NCBI GenBank assembly: GCA_963691655.1
Contig: OY829326.1
Span: 85,801,235 to 85,865,234, forward strand
Origin: Toxonevra muliebris
Taxonomy: Eukaryota > Arthropoda > Insecta > Diptera > Pallopteridae
Direction: 5' to 3'
Length of the DNA: 64,000 bases
Position numbers and translations under genes: made by a program. Under the pieces are notes generated by a model. It saw only the letters and a list, made by a program, of their open reading frames with translations, did no database searches and was not told the origin of the DNA. Positions 1-11,318 of this stretch are shown here, one piece after another. Every line of letters starts with the position of its first letter. Positions within the stretch are counted from its first letter, which is position 1.

Positions 1-1880
1 AGGATTTCGTCAAGTACCAATAGCTTTAGAAGAGGGAATAGCATCCCACCATGGGGTGTTCCCTTGTGACTCTCCTTTGGGTGGATGTTGGTCGCATCGT
101 TGAATTGCTGTATAGCATGACTTCAACACTGTCGACTATAAACCTTTGCACCTCATGTGTACGAAGTGCCTCGATTATGGCCGCTGTGGTTACATTGTTG
201 AAGGCTCCCTCGATGTTGAGAAAAGCAGCCATTGTGTATTCCTTTAACGCCAGTGATTTTTCTATGCTGCTGACTACGCAGTGAAGAGCGCTGTCTACTG
301 ATCTTCCTCGGAGATAAGCATGTTGTGCCCTGCACAGTTCAGAAGTTAGTCCTCGGTTATCTCCGATATATCTATCTATTAATCTTTCCAAGGTTTTCAG
401 TAAAAATGAGGAAAGACTGATAGGCCTATAATCTTTAGCCATAGTGTGAAAAGCTGGGAGCTTTTGGGATGAAAACCACCTCGACTTCTTTCCTTCTACT
501 ATAATGGAACTACACCTCCAAGCAGACATCCCTTGAAGATGTTGAATAGGGGTTGTAAGATACAGTCTGCAGCCTGATGTAACATTGCTGGTACGACACC
601 AACAGGACCTGCGAATTTGAAGGGGTCAAACGAGCTTATTGCCCATTTAACCTTTCTATGGTCTACAATTTCTGCAACATTTTGCTGATTCCCTTACTTG
701 CTCTGAGGGATTGTCAGAGTCATTGGGAATTCGGCACTCGGGAAATTGCGTCTTCATTAGAGTCTCTAGCGACTCCTCTCCACTCGATTTAGTCCATGAG
801 CCGTCTGACTTGCGTATACAGCTAAGAACGCAGTGTTGCTTAGAAAGTACCTTCCTTAGCCTGGTCGACTCATTCACACAATCTATGGATCCGCAAAAGT
901 CTCGCCATTATTTCTCTTTGCAATACAGATTGCTCTCTTGAAGCTGTTGAAACTGGATCGATATGCGTTCCAGTCACTTTCATCCCTACTTATTTTTGCT
1001 CTGTTAAAAAGTCGCCTTGTCTCTTGTCGAAGCTCTGTATTCCACCAGCTTGTGCTTGGTTTCTCTTTGGCTCGGCTTATCGGACATGAGATTTTGATAG
1101 CTTTGTTCAACTTACCCGTGAGAAAGTCAACTGAGTTATCTATGCGTGTTCTATCAGTGGCAAGATCGAAGTTCTTCGATCTTAATCTTGATTGAACACT
1201 GTTAGAGAATTTGTCCCAATTTGTCGTTCTTGGGTTGCGAAAATATTGTTCTTTTGACATACCAAAGCTGACGTCAAAGAGTATTCAGCTGTGATTCGAA
1301 AAGGAACAGACAGCTAATACTCTCCAGTTGTCAACACTAATATTACTCATTTCTGATATCAAAGTTAAATCTATTACCTCTTTCCTAACCCTGTTCTAGA
1401 AAGTGGGTGTATTGCTTTTGTTACAGATGCTAAGACTAGTGGAAAGAATAAATTGGAAAATAAACTTACCTATCGAATTTATATCGCTACTTTCCCATTG
1501 TGTATGATGGCCCTTGGCGCCGCAGCCGAGCAGTAGTGCTTGCCTTCTTGCGCTGGCAAAGACCGCCTGAGATGGCGGGTCGTCCTTCTCGTACGGCAAA
1601 TATGCCAATGCAAGAATCAGGGTATGCCCTCTTCTCTGTTTGACAAAACCAGCCGTCAGGTCTCCATTGCTGTATTGTGAGAGAAGAAATAAATTAATAT
1701 TACTTTTTATCACAATACAGGTACACAGTCTACCTTCTTCTCAATCCAGAAATGCTGAATCTAACAACCCAAGGTTCCTGAATCAAGGCCACATCGATAT
1801 TCCTTTCAGCCATAAACTTCATCAAGTCGTGGGTTGCTACTTTTGAGTATTGCAAATTAATTTGCACTAGTCTCAGCTAA
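1..1880 (-). pseudogene. LOA/R1-type LINE ORF2 relic (endonuclease, linker, reverse transcriptase)
   Basis: Read from 1880 down to the window edge, the minus strand gives the APE-type endonuclease start (ATHDLMKFMAERNIDVALIQ, then EPWV), a mid-domain segment (GHHTQWESSDIN, LSICNKSNTPTF) and the endonuclease end (EVIDLTL, then CSFSNHS). A linker follows (YFRNPRTTNWDKF, STSWWNTELRQ), then RT fingers and palm (DYRPISLSSFLLKTLERLI, QHAYLRGRSVDSALH, IEGAFNNV). The family is inferred from these motifs. The copy is dead: there is an in-frame TGA after SNHS near 1290 and several frameshifts. The usual CDANAHH reads GCGAKGHH, SDH reads SNH, and the catalytic Asp before IEGAF reads Asn. The RT runs off the left edge, so the 3' part of the element lies outside the window. 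Confidence 0.85.
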
Positions 1881-1959
1881 CTCTTCTGTGGCTTACCCAC
1901 GGTTACCCGGAAAGCGCGCCTTGATGGATCTCAGCCCTAACTTGATGACGCCAGAGTGT

Positions 1960-3025
1960 TGAATGAGAAGGGCATATGATTGTTAATCGATAGCGATTAT
2001 TAGATCATTGCCCACCCCATTCTTACTTTTAGCGGTAGTCATGACTTAAGGTAGCCAGACGTACTGATTTGATCAGTACATGTCCTGATTATTTTTTTAA
2101 ATACTGAATTTTTTAAATCTCGAAATCAGTACGAAAATGTATTGATTTTTGTATTTTGTACTGATTTTTTCAAATTAATATCTTAAGAATTTGTATGGTT
2201 AACCTTAATGGCCATCAAATCATTTTTGCAGACAGTCTCACTCTGTTTGTTTCTTTTTCTGTTTGTTCATTAAATAAAATACATACGCATTGCAGCTATC
2301 GAGAGGAGAAAAGCAATATTTGCTTGAAAAAAAGTCGGTTAACGTAAGTTTTTAAATGAGTAAAAGGCATTTGTTATTAATTGAATTTGATTATTGTCCT
2401 TAGCTCTCATAATTCTCTTAATATGGAAACTGATACGTAATCAACATTGTCAAATGACGAATAAAAAAAAAAATGTAAACGGAACACACAAAATCGGAGA
2501 AAAAGTTTCAGGACGTTTATATAACTATATCACATCGAAATTGCTAGGTAATAAAAGCATTAAAAACTGTACTGATTTTCACAGATTTCCAACGTCTAAT
2601 GTACTGATTTCGCGGTTCAAAAATCTGACTACCTTAGTCATGACTCTCCAATACAGGGCATTCAGTTCCTTGTTTTGAACACCCATCATTTTCAGTATAG
2701 ACTTCACCTCCAGTACCGGTGGTGGAATCCTCATTTTGCGGAGATGCTGCACTGAGCTTTTGTAAGCCTTACGGGCTTTCTGCTCAGTGGCTCTCACCGC
2801 TGACTTATTTGGGGGTGTCCCTAGTAAAGTGTCTTCCAGATCTGGGTCCAACGTATCGATACTGCTGCCCTGTGACAAGGGGATCGCCTGGTCGTCGGTT
2901 GCAATACGCAGTCCCCAGAGCTGGGAGTCGCCCTCACCCTCTGCTAAGGCTGTTGTCGCTGTAGCGACATTGCCATCTTCCCAGTAGCATCGCTTGATTG
3001 CGCAGCCCGGGGTTCCACTGCGCAA
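1960..3025 (-). pseudogene. ORF1 (gag-like) of the same LINE, split by a DNA element
   Basis: An acidic, polar ORF1-like protein reads from 3025 to 2637 (GDSQLWGLRIATDDQAIPLS, then KARKAYKSSVQHLRKMRIPP, ending LNALYWRVMT). The reading frame then enters an inserted 590-bp element. If that element and one copy of its 9-bp duplication are removed, the frame continues (LYWRVMT then TAKSKNGVGNDLIIAID and a stop near 1970). ORF2 starts just downstream, which is the normal order for this type of LINE. Calling it ORF1 rests on position, strand and composition; I see no diagnostic zinc knuckle in the part present. Confidence 0.65.
2047..2636. mobile_element. 590-bp non-autonomous TIR element, Mutator-like by target duplication
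   Basis: The ends are inverted repeats reading TAAGGTAGYCAGA inward. Both sides are flanked by the direct 9-bp repeat GTCATGACT (2038-2046 and 2637-2645). The insert interrupts LINE ORF1, and removing it restores the ORF1 frame, which fixes both boundaries. GTACTGATT or its complement recurs inside (near 2061, 2071, 2123, 2157, 2569 and 2601), and a near-terminal palindrome GTACTGATTTGATCAGTAC lies at 2061-2079. There is no transposase. A 9-bp duplication fits Mutator-like elements; hAT (8 bp) is the alternative. A second, left-truncated copy lies at about 10030-10305. Confidence 0.75.
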
Positions 3026-3510
3026 CCATAACAGTCGTTGGATCTCGACGCCAGATAGCCTGCTCTCCCACTGTCTACCGCCGGTACTGGGCTTCCGACA
3101 CCCTACACCGTAACTCTATTACCCTTATGAGACTCCAAATTGAAGGTCTCCCAAGCTGGGTATTTCTTTTTAGTCTCTCACCCTCGTCTAAAAGACTAAG
3201 TTTACGACAGCTCCTAAACTGGAGAACAGATGTCGTATGTACGGACATTTGGACCCCCACTGTAGACTATCGCGACCGTTCTTAACGTAGAAAAAGCGAC
3301 ATCGACAACAGACTGACAGTTATCAACACGAACGTACAGTGCCGCCCATAACATGGAGAACAGACACACATTTGGGTACCCTTTTTTCATCGGTCATCAG
3401 CCGGCCTGCCTAAAATGGGTAGTCCTGTCAGAGAGCAACATGATGTTGCCCCCGGTCAGTATAGTTCTACGAATCATTGCAATTTAAGCCCCCACACCGC
3501 AACAAGGTGT
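3026..3510 (-). other. Probable 5' end of the LINE
   Basis: This stretch lies upstream of ORF1 on the minus strand and is richer in GC than its surroundings. I see no further recognisable domain. It ends where a different repeat begins near 3512. Assignment to the LINE 5' UTR or ORF1 N-terminus is by position only. Confidence 0.35.
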
Positions 3511-3511
3511 C

Positions 3512-3720
3512 TACCCTACACATTTAAGGCACATCATTGATATTTTTTTTTCATTTTTTTGCGAACAAAAGAACCTATCTTCATGAAACAAGAAAAAGTG
3601 GCAAAATTCTAATTTTACCGTTCCTTTTTGATTAGAAAAAGTCTCATAATGTGAGCACGACCGTCCCGCCCATGACGTTTCTGCTTGCAACCGTGTGAGC
3701 AACCATTGCATTAAAAAAAA
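3512..3720 (+). repeat. Partial copy of a dispersed MITE family (family B)
   Basis: The segment with ACATTTAAGGCACA near 3521, CTTTTTGATTAGAAAAAGTC near 3625 and GTGAGCACGACCGTCC near 3652 matches the reverse complement of 38,830-38,990 over about 200 bp with scattered differences. Other pieces of the family lie at about 13,020, 15,882, 18,546 and 40,825-41,158. No ORF. About 3,720-4,249 holds only AT-rich sequence in which I recognise nothing. Confidence 0.6.
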
Positions 3721-4249
3721 TCAGCTGTATACTGCAAGTAAATTTGGGAATGTGGCTATCCAGAGCAGCGCTGTATACTGCCACAGTTTTACGGGCATGA
3801 CGCGCTATTGTAATTGACGTTTTAGAGTTTCATTCACTCAAAAATTCTTTGAAATATGAAACCAAATATAAGTGATAAATTTGTATATAGTCTCTTGCAA
3901 CCCCACAACATTTATCTCGTAGTATGCTGAGTTGCAAGCCCTTTTGTTTAATGATTTTAATTATTTTAAAAAAATTAAGAACAATTCTGTTCAACTTTTG
4001 TAGTTTACACGAAAATTTAATTTATTTAAAAAAATTTAAAATAGGAATGATTCCGCTAAGTGCCTTTTTTAATATATACAGAAATTCAATGAAGCATTAT
4101 GGAGATTTTTTTAAATTATCAAGATGAATTAAGAAGAAGTGTCAATCAGCGACTTTTTTTATAGAAGTGAGAGATAAGTGAGGAGAAGTGCTAAACGGCG
4201 ACTTTGCTTGTCGAGAGAAAAGTTTTATATTATAAAGCGAATATAAATA

Positions 4250-4994
4250 TAGTATTCTCCGCGTATAAGCATTCCCCGTTTAGTAGCACCAAGATTTGTG
4301 CAATTTGCTTTTCCGCTTTAAAATTTACACAATTTATTTCGCTATATGCACCCCGCTTATAAGCACTTGCCGCTTATTAGCACTAAAATTATGATCACAT
4401 CTTTTAAATTTCCCACAAAAAATGTCGTTTATAAGCACCCGTACAAGTTTTGTGAGGTGACGAATCATCTGAAGATGACTCAGAAATGAGCATTTTGGAA
4501 GGTAATATACCGTTAATAGGCGAAGTTTTTGACACCATTAGTATTTTCCGAAAATATTTGTAAAAGAAATTGAAGATAGTGAACAATACTACTTCAACTT
4601 AAATACAATATTTAGTCCAGAATAACTGATTTTTTTTTTAAATACGCCAATTTAAATTAAAATATTAGATGAAGAGTAGATACATACATAAGTAGTTATG
4701 ATTACATATATATATAGTATATACATATGATCTTAGTGTCTAAACATTAATATGCAATAATTTTAAAAGCAAATATTACTTTCTTGTATGAGTCAATGTT
4801 TTTCTTCTTCTTCTTATATTTTTAAATTGCTTTTTCATGGAAATATTGGGCATACATCCTCGGTATAACTGGGGGTTGTTTATAAGCATTCTGTGTTCTC
4901 GGTGCTATTAAGAGGAGTTTGCATATAAATATTCCCCGCTTATAAGCACATGACTTCGTTAATTTTCAAGAGAGCTTATAAGCGGGGAATACTG
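4250..4994. mobile_element. TA-flanked 745-bp TIR element with TATAAGC repeats
   Basis: The left end TAGTATTCTCCGCGTATAAG and the inverted right end CAGTATTCCCCGCTTATAAG match in 17 of 20 positions, and each is flanked by TA (4248-4249 and 4995-4996). The TATAAGC motif recurs between them in both halves (for example near 4265, 4345, 4430, 4880 and 4940). TA duplication and the CAGT-type end fit Tc1/mariner, possibly the pogo branch. No transposase ORF is visible, so it is non-autonomous or a deletion derivative. Confidence 0.65.
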
Positions 4995-5250
4995 TAATAA
5001 GTAACGTTAAGTGTTCAATGTTACTACATATAGCGGAAATACTCCTGCAAGAACAGTACTGACAATATGACTGGTCATTTTACTGTTTGCAATGACTGAA
5101 TGTTTCCATATAGTCTTAGCCACAACCTGATGGGGCTCGGGAAGAAAGTGACCGAAACTGTACTGTCCGTTTGATACGGCATCTCTTTCTTTCTCACGCA
5201 CTTTCATATTCAATATTACCTTTATTTCTCTCATGTACACCGGTCACCGA

Positions 5251-5344
5251 TACTGGTTATGTGAATGGTTATGTAATTGCTAACTTTTGGTCATACATAT
5301 TGGTTATATGAATAGTTATATAACTGCTAACTTCTGGTCACAAA
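5251..5344. repeat. Two-copy 47-bp tandem repeat
   Basis: Two adjacent 47-bp units (5251-5297 and 5298-5344) share the pattern TAYTGGTTATRTGAATRGTT followed by a GCTAACTTYTGGTCA segment. They differ at a handful of positions. No coding or regulatory role is evident. Confidence 0.6.
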
Positions 5345-6973
5345 AACTAGTTATGACTAACCGTTATGTTTATCACTACATAACAGAAAAGACTAAAATC
5401 AGTTTCTTCAATTTAATTAAATTATGTAAACATATTTTCGATTAAATTTTTATTTAGTATTTAGTAAATTTAGTAATTTTAAAAATAGTAGACAATTTAT
5501 TACAATTCAAATATATAGTAAAAGTATTATATTAATTGTTAAATTATTATCAAACTGTGTAAATGGCTTCTTATTAAAAATTAAATTTTTCTTAAATAAA
5601 CTATTCACCTCCTTTTCCTAGTCCTCATTCCTAAAACTATATCTGAGAAAAAGAAATTGGTCGTAAATAAAAAATATTAACAAATATACAGTAAATGTTT
5701 GGCTAATGTTGTTGCAAGGTTCTGAAAATACGTACTAAATATATGTTCATTCACCAAGCGTAGTTTTGATAAAGCTTTTTTCCCAGCCCGTCCATCTCAA
5801 TTGAAAACAATAGCGAATCGGAGAAAACTTTTCGGAGGACGTCATCGACAGATCCATTTAGCCCTTAAGTTTTGTGAGATATGCAACCTAAAATCGAATA
5901 TATTTTAATAATATTATATCTTGATATTTATAATATCCAGAGCTGGGCAGTTTATAAATTTTAATTATTTAATTTGTTGCATGTAGTATTGCAATGAAGT
6001 ATATTGAAACTGCCTGTTGAAAAGAAAAACAATTAAATAAAATTTAAAAAGTATTATGAAATTATTTTCAAAATATAAAGAGCAAATCTATAAAATAAAG
6101 AGCAAAATATTAAAAATTATATATTTCCTTATGAATTATTACTTACCAACATTCATCGAGAAATGCGATTTTTATTTCCAGTTTTAGTGATGGTCAATTT
6201 TCGTTTTGTATATGAAACGAGTACTCAAAATAATACAACTAAAGTAATCGGATCAAATAAGCTAAAATCTTCTGCATTCAACTTTGAATTTCAAGTAATA
6301 AATATGTTAAAATTGATAGATTCGAAGTTTTATTTTCTTTTCTATAATTTTTAAAATAAACCAAACCAAAATATATTGATTTCTTCACGATTTTTTTGTT
6401 TGTTCTATATGATTATTCATAACTTCGACTTTTCTGATACATGCAACTACTTTCGTTAGTACTTTACATCACAAAGTGTGAATGGGTGTAATCTATTTAT
6501 CTCTTTTATGCATGTTAAACGCTTATCACAAATATTTGGCAACTGGATAAATTTTATTTATTATAATGATCTCTTTCAAATCTCAAATGAAAGCAAAAAC
6601 AAAAATTGACAGAAACGTACATTTGTATAGATAGCGTATTGGAATTCCCGCGCAGAGTGGTTAGCCGTTTCTTGCAGGGATACAATATGCACATCAATAA
6701 GCCAAGAAATACCTTATTAACATTGGGCGAACAGTGTAGTGACAAAGTTCAGAAATACAAGAAAATGAAATATGAAAAAATTAATAAATACATGCAGTAA
6801 ATGTATTTAACAATTGTAGGGTCTACAGAAATTTTGCATTAACAGACCTACTAGTAAAAAATTAGGGTTGTTTTCTGACATTTCTTTTCTTACAATAAAG
6901 AACAAAACTTTCAAACTTGAATGTTATTATAAAATTTATTTCATTTATTAAATATATAATTTTTATTTTTCAG
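5345..6973 (+). other. AT-rich sequence upstream of the first visible IgSF exon
   Basis: This 1.6-kb stretch is very AT-rich and has only short spurious ORFs. I see no exon, repeat pair or transposon motif. It ends in a pyrimidine-rich run and CAG that serve as the 3' splice site of the exon at 6974. It is therefore interpreted as the end of an upstream intron that must start left of the window, because no other Ig exon is present at 1-6973. Confidence 0.5.
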
Positions 6974-7276
6974 ATGCTTTGGTATCAAAATTCATTTTTG
7001 TTAGACCCCACAGATAGAAGATCAATGTATCCAAGAGGTGATAAATACAGTTTAGTGATACGAAAATTCCAGCCATCAGACTTTGGAAACTATAGTTGCG
7101 TCGCTGATAATGCTTTAGGAAGAACTAAGAAATATATTGAAGTATCTGGAAAGCCTGGCCCAGCAGACTTTATTTCACCTGCATTAAGTGGATTTTTAGA
7201 TCACTACAATCTTACTTGGACTATTGAATCTATTCCACCTTTAGATGAAATAAAATTATTGTACAGACGACTTTTG
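6974..7276 (+). CDS. IgSF cell-surface protein, internal exon: Ig domain end and FN3 start
   Basis: The 303-nt, 101-codon exon begins after a polypyrimidine tract and CAG. It encodes the later strands of an Ig domain: the Trp of strand C (MLWYQNSFLLD), then the DxGxYxC signature (PSDFGNYSCVADNALG) and strand G (YIEVSG). An FN3 domain then begins (PGPADF, YNLTWTIESIPP, EIKLLYRRLL). Both exon ends are phase 0. Known insect proteins with Ig repeats plus FN3 include Klingon and Wrapper, which act in neural or glial adhesion. I place this protein in that broad group but cannot name the orthologue. The 5' exons (signal peptide and earlier Ig domains) are outside the window. The donor site reads TTTTG|GTTCGA, which is a weak match to the consensus. 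The frame is clean and the codons show no damage, unlike all surrounding ORFs. Confidence 0.88.
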
Positions 7277-7335
7277 GTTCGATTATTCTTAGAATATGCA
7301 TATGTTATATGTTTACATATGTTTTTCATTTTTAG

Positions 7336-7506
7336 ATGAATGAAACTTATCAGCACCCGGGAAAATGGCATGAATATCACATTAAACCAACACCAATTAG
7401 GATCGATGGAGCTCATTTTATAATGTCATACGTTATTAAAAATTTGGAGCATAATGCTGTATATGAAGCGATCGTTCAAGCGAAAAATAAATATGGTTGG
7501 AATGAG
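7336..7506 (+). CDS. IgSF cell-surface protein, internal exon: FN3 domain end
   Basis: The 171-nt, 57-codon exon follows a 59-nt intron with acceptor ATTTTTAG and ends at a strong donor (GAATGAG|GTAAGA). It is phase 0 at both ends. It encodes the rest of the FN3 fold: MNETYQHPGKWHEYHIK, then the conserved late-strand pattern (VIKNLEHNAVYEAIVQAKNK, then YGWNE). The L-x-Y-x-x-x-V-x-A-x-N-x-x-G pattern is typical of the F and G strands of FN3. The protein continues directly into the exon at 20649. If the 59-nt intron were retained, translation would stop at TGA 7337-7339, just at the exon boundary. Confidence 0.88.
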
Positions 7507-8177
7507 GTAAGATTATACTACTTTTACATATACGTGATTATCTTAATTTGCGCGCTTATCGCCGTAATCTCATACAAAATTAATCTCGCGAATGCGTGAT
7601 TATAACTAAATCTCGTAAATTTTGTTTAACTCGATAACTTTCACCAACACTAGAAAAAAAAGTTAAAACAAAATTTGCTTTTACCAATACTAGAGGAGAA
7701 ATGTCAAATGAAACAAAAATAAGGAAATCAAATTTCAATCTCTCTTGGCCAGTTAATCTACCTGTGCAAACGGTTTTTGCGATTACGCTAATCACCATGA
7801 GATAATATATGTAAACGTACTATTATTATGTACGTTATTCCCGCCTGCAACCAATTATGTATGTTAGTTGAAAACAAGTGAATGGTATGTACAAATTATT
7901 AAGTGGATTTCTATAAACACGTAAATGCTTCGTAAACTCGTATAGTTTATAAACTTGTCGAAATTTATAGGAAATTTAACAGTAAGTTTACGTGTTTATT
8001 CATTTTACGGGGTATTTACAACTTTATATGAACCCGACTAATATGAATTTTTACTGGAAATTCATTCAAGAGTTGTTAAACCTAGAACTATATTCATTTA
8101 CTTGGATTTTTAGTAACAATATTTGCAGGTATTTTACCTGAATGAACGTAGTACTACTTTGGCAAGTACTTTGCCTT

Positions 8178-8560
8178 TCAAGCATTTCGATTGAATGGGA
8201 GCTGGCACTCCCACTTGCCCAGAAACGGCCACATTCAACGTATCAACTACTGCCAACTTAACGCCCTCACACATAAACTATCATTGGTTTGCTTTCTATG
8301 GTGCTCCAAATACACAATTTTATGTAATTTCTTTGCAAGAGAAGTGCCAACCCCACTTATCTAAAAACGAGCATATTCAGCCAAATATTGTGATCATCAG
8401 CTTTCATTGCTTCCGTTGTAATGGCCCCCACGTATGACGGTTCAAGCATTTTAATTGGATGGGAAGTGACACGCTTGTCAAAAAATATCAATATTATTTC
8501 CAATGTTTACCACTAACATTCCGCTTTCACACATAAAGAAGATATGACCGAAAAACTAAT
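8178..8560. repeat. Diverged tandem duplication of about 264 bp
   Basis: TTCAAGCATTTCGATTGAAT at 8178 recurs as TTCAAGCATTTTAATTGGAT at about 8442. A later block containing CACACATAAA occurs at the matching offset in both units. The similarity is patchy, so the duplication is old. No conserved ORF spans it. Confidence 0.4.
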
Positions 8561-9794
8561 AGAGTTGTATGAGAGGTGCTACGCTCACTTATTCAAATCT
8601 CTTCATATCCAACTTATGACATCCTCCGAAGACGAAAGGGTTTACATACATAAGTAATTTAATAAGATTTTGGCAACTTTATGTATTTGAAAACGCTTAA
8701 ACGTGATAAATTATGAAAAAAAATTGAAAAACACATTTTGTTTTTTCTCCTAAGCCTTGTTGGTTTTTCATGCTAGAATTGTCTGCACTTAACCGTCTCC
8801 ATCTGGCATTTTTAGAATATTTTGTTTTCAAAACATATTTTTACCTATCTAGCAGGGATATGCATTCTATGTACATTAAAATGGCCCCAACGTCACACAC
8901 TGGGGTATTTACCTTAATTCTGGGAATTAATTCAAAAAATAGAATGCAAATATCAGAATAGTAGTTAATATTAAAATATTAGTGAAAATTTCAAAGTAAA
9001 ATGAAAGTTATGCATATAATTGTGCCTTGGTGTACTAAAAAAAATTCCCAACTTTCAAAAACAGGGTTTCGAAGTAAACAATAATTTGGCTTCAAAATTG
9101 TTTCTCGGGGGCTTTCGATCGAATTCTGATCTGATTAGAAAACTGGCATCGGGCTTTTACAACTCAAAATGGAGGATCTAATATATGGAATCAGCGACCC
9201 CGAAAACTCCCGACTAACGGGTTCCAAGCTAATCAGATAAATTTTTAAAAAATTTTCGCTATTTTCAATTTAAAAAAACTGACATCCGATTCGTAATACT
9301 TTTTTCTATAAGAATCGCCAAAAATGTATTTTCGGGCATTGAAAATCGACGAAAACTCGCATAGGTTAAGCCAATAGAAGGAGCGGAGAACATTCTAAAG
9401 AAGCACGTTCAGCAAGAAAATGGCCCAATCAACCTATAGAAGTTGGCAGAACTTGAAGACCTTCAGTGTGCATCAGGGATGGCTGATTAAAAGCAATTTG
9501 CATAAAAAATATATTTTTTTCAATTTTTAAACGTAAAAATTTATTTTAAAAAACTTTAAACGCGTTCTCCCCAAACTGATGTTTTTTGGACTGGTAGGAC
9601 TAACCTTTCAAGTTTTACTGAACTGATTTTGAAAACATAAATGGTTCCATTTATAGAGAAATGTCTAGGGAACAACATCTTGTTTAGTTTATGCCTTTAT
9701 CTTCATTAGGAAACTCGGAATTGATCCTACCACAAAAAATGAATTATTAAAAGTGTTTAAAATTTTTGTTTGTTCTTTAATAAAATATGATCTT

Positions 9795-9965
9795 GATTGG
9801 TAATGGCAAAACCACTAAGCCGATAAAAAATTGCCACACCGCCGTTCGATATCGGCGTTAAACTGTAGGTCCAACTATGTGGTATCACAATGGGCCATTC
9901 AGGTCTAAGTGTGTCTCTCGATAGCCACTCCATCCAAACTTAATAAGATATTTATAACATCTCTA
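9795..9965 (+). repeat. SINE-like fragment
   Basis: The stretch with TTGGTAATGGCAAAACCAC and later AAACTGTAGGTCC resembles the body of the SINE at 39,715-39,996, which has GGCTGGTAATGGCAACCTCC and AAAACTGTAGGACC. There is no clear tRNA-like head here. The link to a SINE family is an inference from this shared body. Confidence 0.4.
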
Positions 9966-10029
9966 AGCAATTTTGTAATAATATATCATAGTTTCGTAAA
10001 AAAATTCTCCAAATAGTAAATTTTTTGTT

Positions 10030-10305
10030 TGTTATTATTTGAATATGATTACTGTCCTCAGCTCTCATAATTCTCTTAATATGGAAACTGATACGTAATC
10101 CACATTGCCAAATGACGAATAAAAAAAATTAAAAGGAACACACAAAATCGGAAAAAAAGTTCCAGGACGGTTATATCACTTATTTATTACATTGAAATTG
10201 TTAGGTAATAAAAGCATTAAAAACTGAACTGATTTGTACTGACTTTCAGATTTCCAACGTCTAATGTACTGATTTCGCGGTTTAAAATTCTGGCTACTCT
10301 AGTCC
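10030..10305. repeat. Second, truncated copy of the Mutator-like element
   Basis: This segment matches 2362-2630 at high identity, including CAGCTCTCATAATTCTCTTA, GGAAACTGATACGTAATC and GTACTGATTTCGCGGTTTAA. It ends at the TCTGGCTAC-type terminus seen at the right end of the 2047-2636 element. The left terminus is missing, so no target duplication can be read here. Confidence 0.7.
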
Positions 10306-10485
10306 CGATCCTGACAGCGCCCTGACTATGACGACACTCCCCTATGTTTTTGGTGGGAGGAAGAAGGAGGGGAATGGGGGAGTAAATATGGAGGGGAGGG
10401 AAAATAACTTTTCCAATACATTAATATAAACTTTTATAGTGATTCTCAGCAATAAAAAGGAAAACAGTCATTTTAAAAAAATCAT

Positions 10486-10720
10486 GTTGTATGGGAGGTG
10501 GACGTGGTAAAGAGTAGGTTTTTATTTTTGAACCCTAGCATTGTATTGACATAAGCAACTCCTGTAGAAAATTTTTTAACTCTACGACTATATTTATCTT
10601 ACTTTGGTTGTATGGGAGGTGGGCGTATTATTTTAATTTTTGCAGCCTGACGATGTAATGACATCAGCAACTCCTGTACCAAAATTTGTGACTCTACGAC
10701 GACTCCTTCAATTTTTGCCC
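10486..10720. repeat. Two-unit diverged tandem repeat of about 120 bp
   Basis: TTGTATGGGAGGTGG at about 10,488 and again at about 10,608 begins two units. Each later contains a CATWAGCAACTCCTGTA-like segment and AACTCTACGAC or GACTCTACGAC. The units diverge elsewhere. Confidence 0.5.
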
Positions 10721-10943
10721 TCTTTTTGCATGAAGTTCCACCACTGTGCATCCACCTCTCATAAAAACGAAATGCTTTAAACAGCATAAATGAAGAAAAC
10801 GGTGAATGCTTGTTTGACGATTTGTTGGTAGTAGTTATTGGGGAGCCATAGCAAGAAAAGTGATGCAGGTTTATATGTTAATATTTTGACACTATTGGAT
10901 AAGTGCGAGTGGAAGTACCCATGTAAACGATATGAATATGCGT

Positions 10944-11310
10944 TTTTCTTTTTCAACTCAGAGCACGGAGTAGAGTAGAGCACCAGCACACGCTCCGAGT
11001 ACACTCTGATAACTCTGATTTAATTTTAAAACGCATAGAGCACGAACTGTCAGATAAAAACTATTTATAACTAAGTTTATTTTTGAACAAAGTTTTTTTC
11101 AATCGTTTTTATTTTTTTTTTTTTTGTGCAAAATTAATTATTCTGAGCCCTTGTCCGCCATTCCAAATTTTTGTTTATTATTTCAAATTTTCATGCTCTG
11201 TCTGTTCACTCAATTTCTTTTGAGCATGTAGAGCACGCTCTCGGCGCGCTCTGATCACAAAAAAAAGCATAATTACGTTTGCTCTGAATGCTCAGAGCTA
11301 AAAAGAAACA
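10944..11310. mobile_element. Possible TIR element rich in AGAGC motifs
   Basis: The left end (TTTTTCTTTTTCAACTCAGA) and the inverted right end (TGTTTCTTTTTAGCTCTGAG) are similar. Both halves are rich in AGAGCAC and GAGCACGCTC motifs, as in subterminal repeats. No target duplication is clear, so the boundaries are approximate. Confidence 0.4.
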
Positions 11311-11318
11311 CTATTATA

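Noticed and set aside
3924..4127. Small AT-rich ORF of 67 codons
   Set aside because: Its composition is dominated by Phe, Ile, Lys, Asn and Leu, as expected from chance ORFs in AT-rich DNA. The same reasoning removes most other short ORFs, for example 6163-6354, 14176-14571, 35507-35713, 43721-43903 and 61254-61466.
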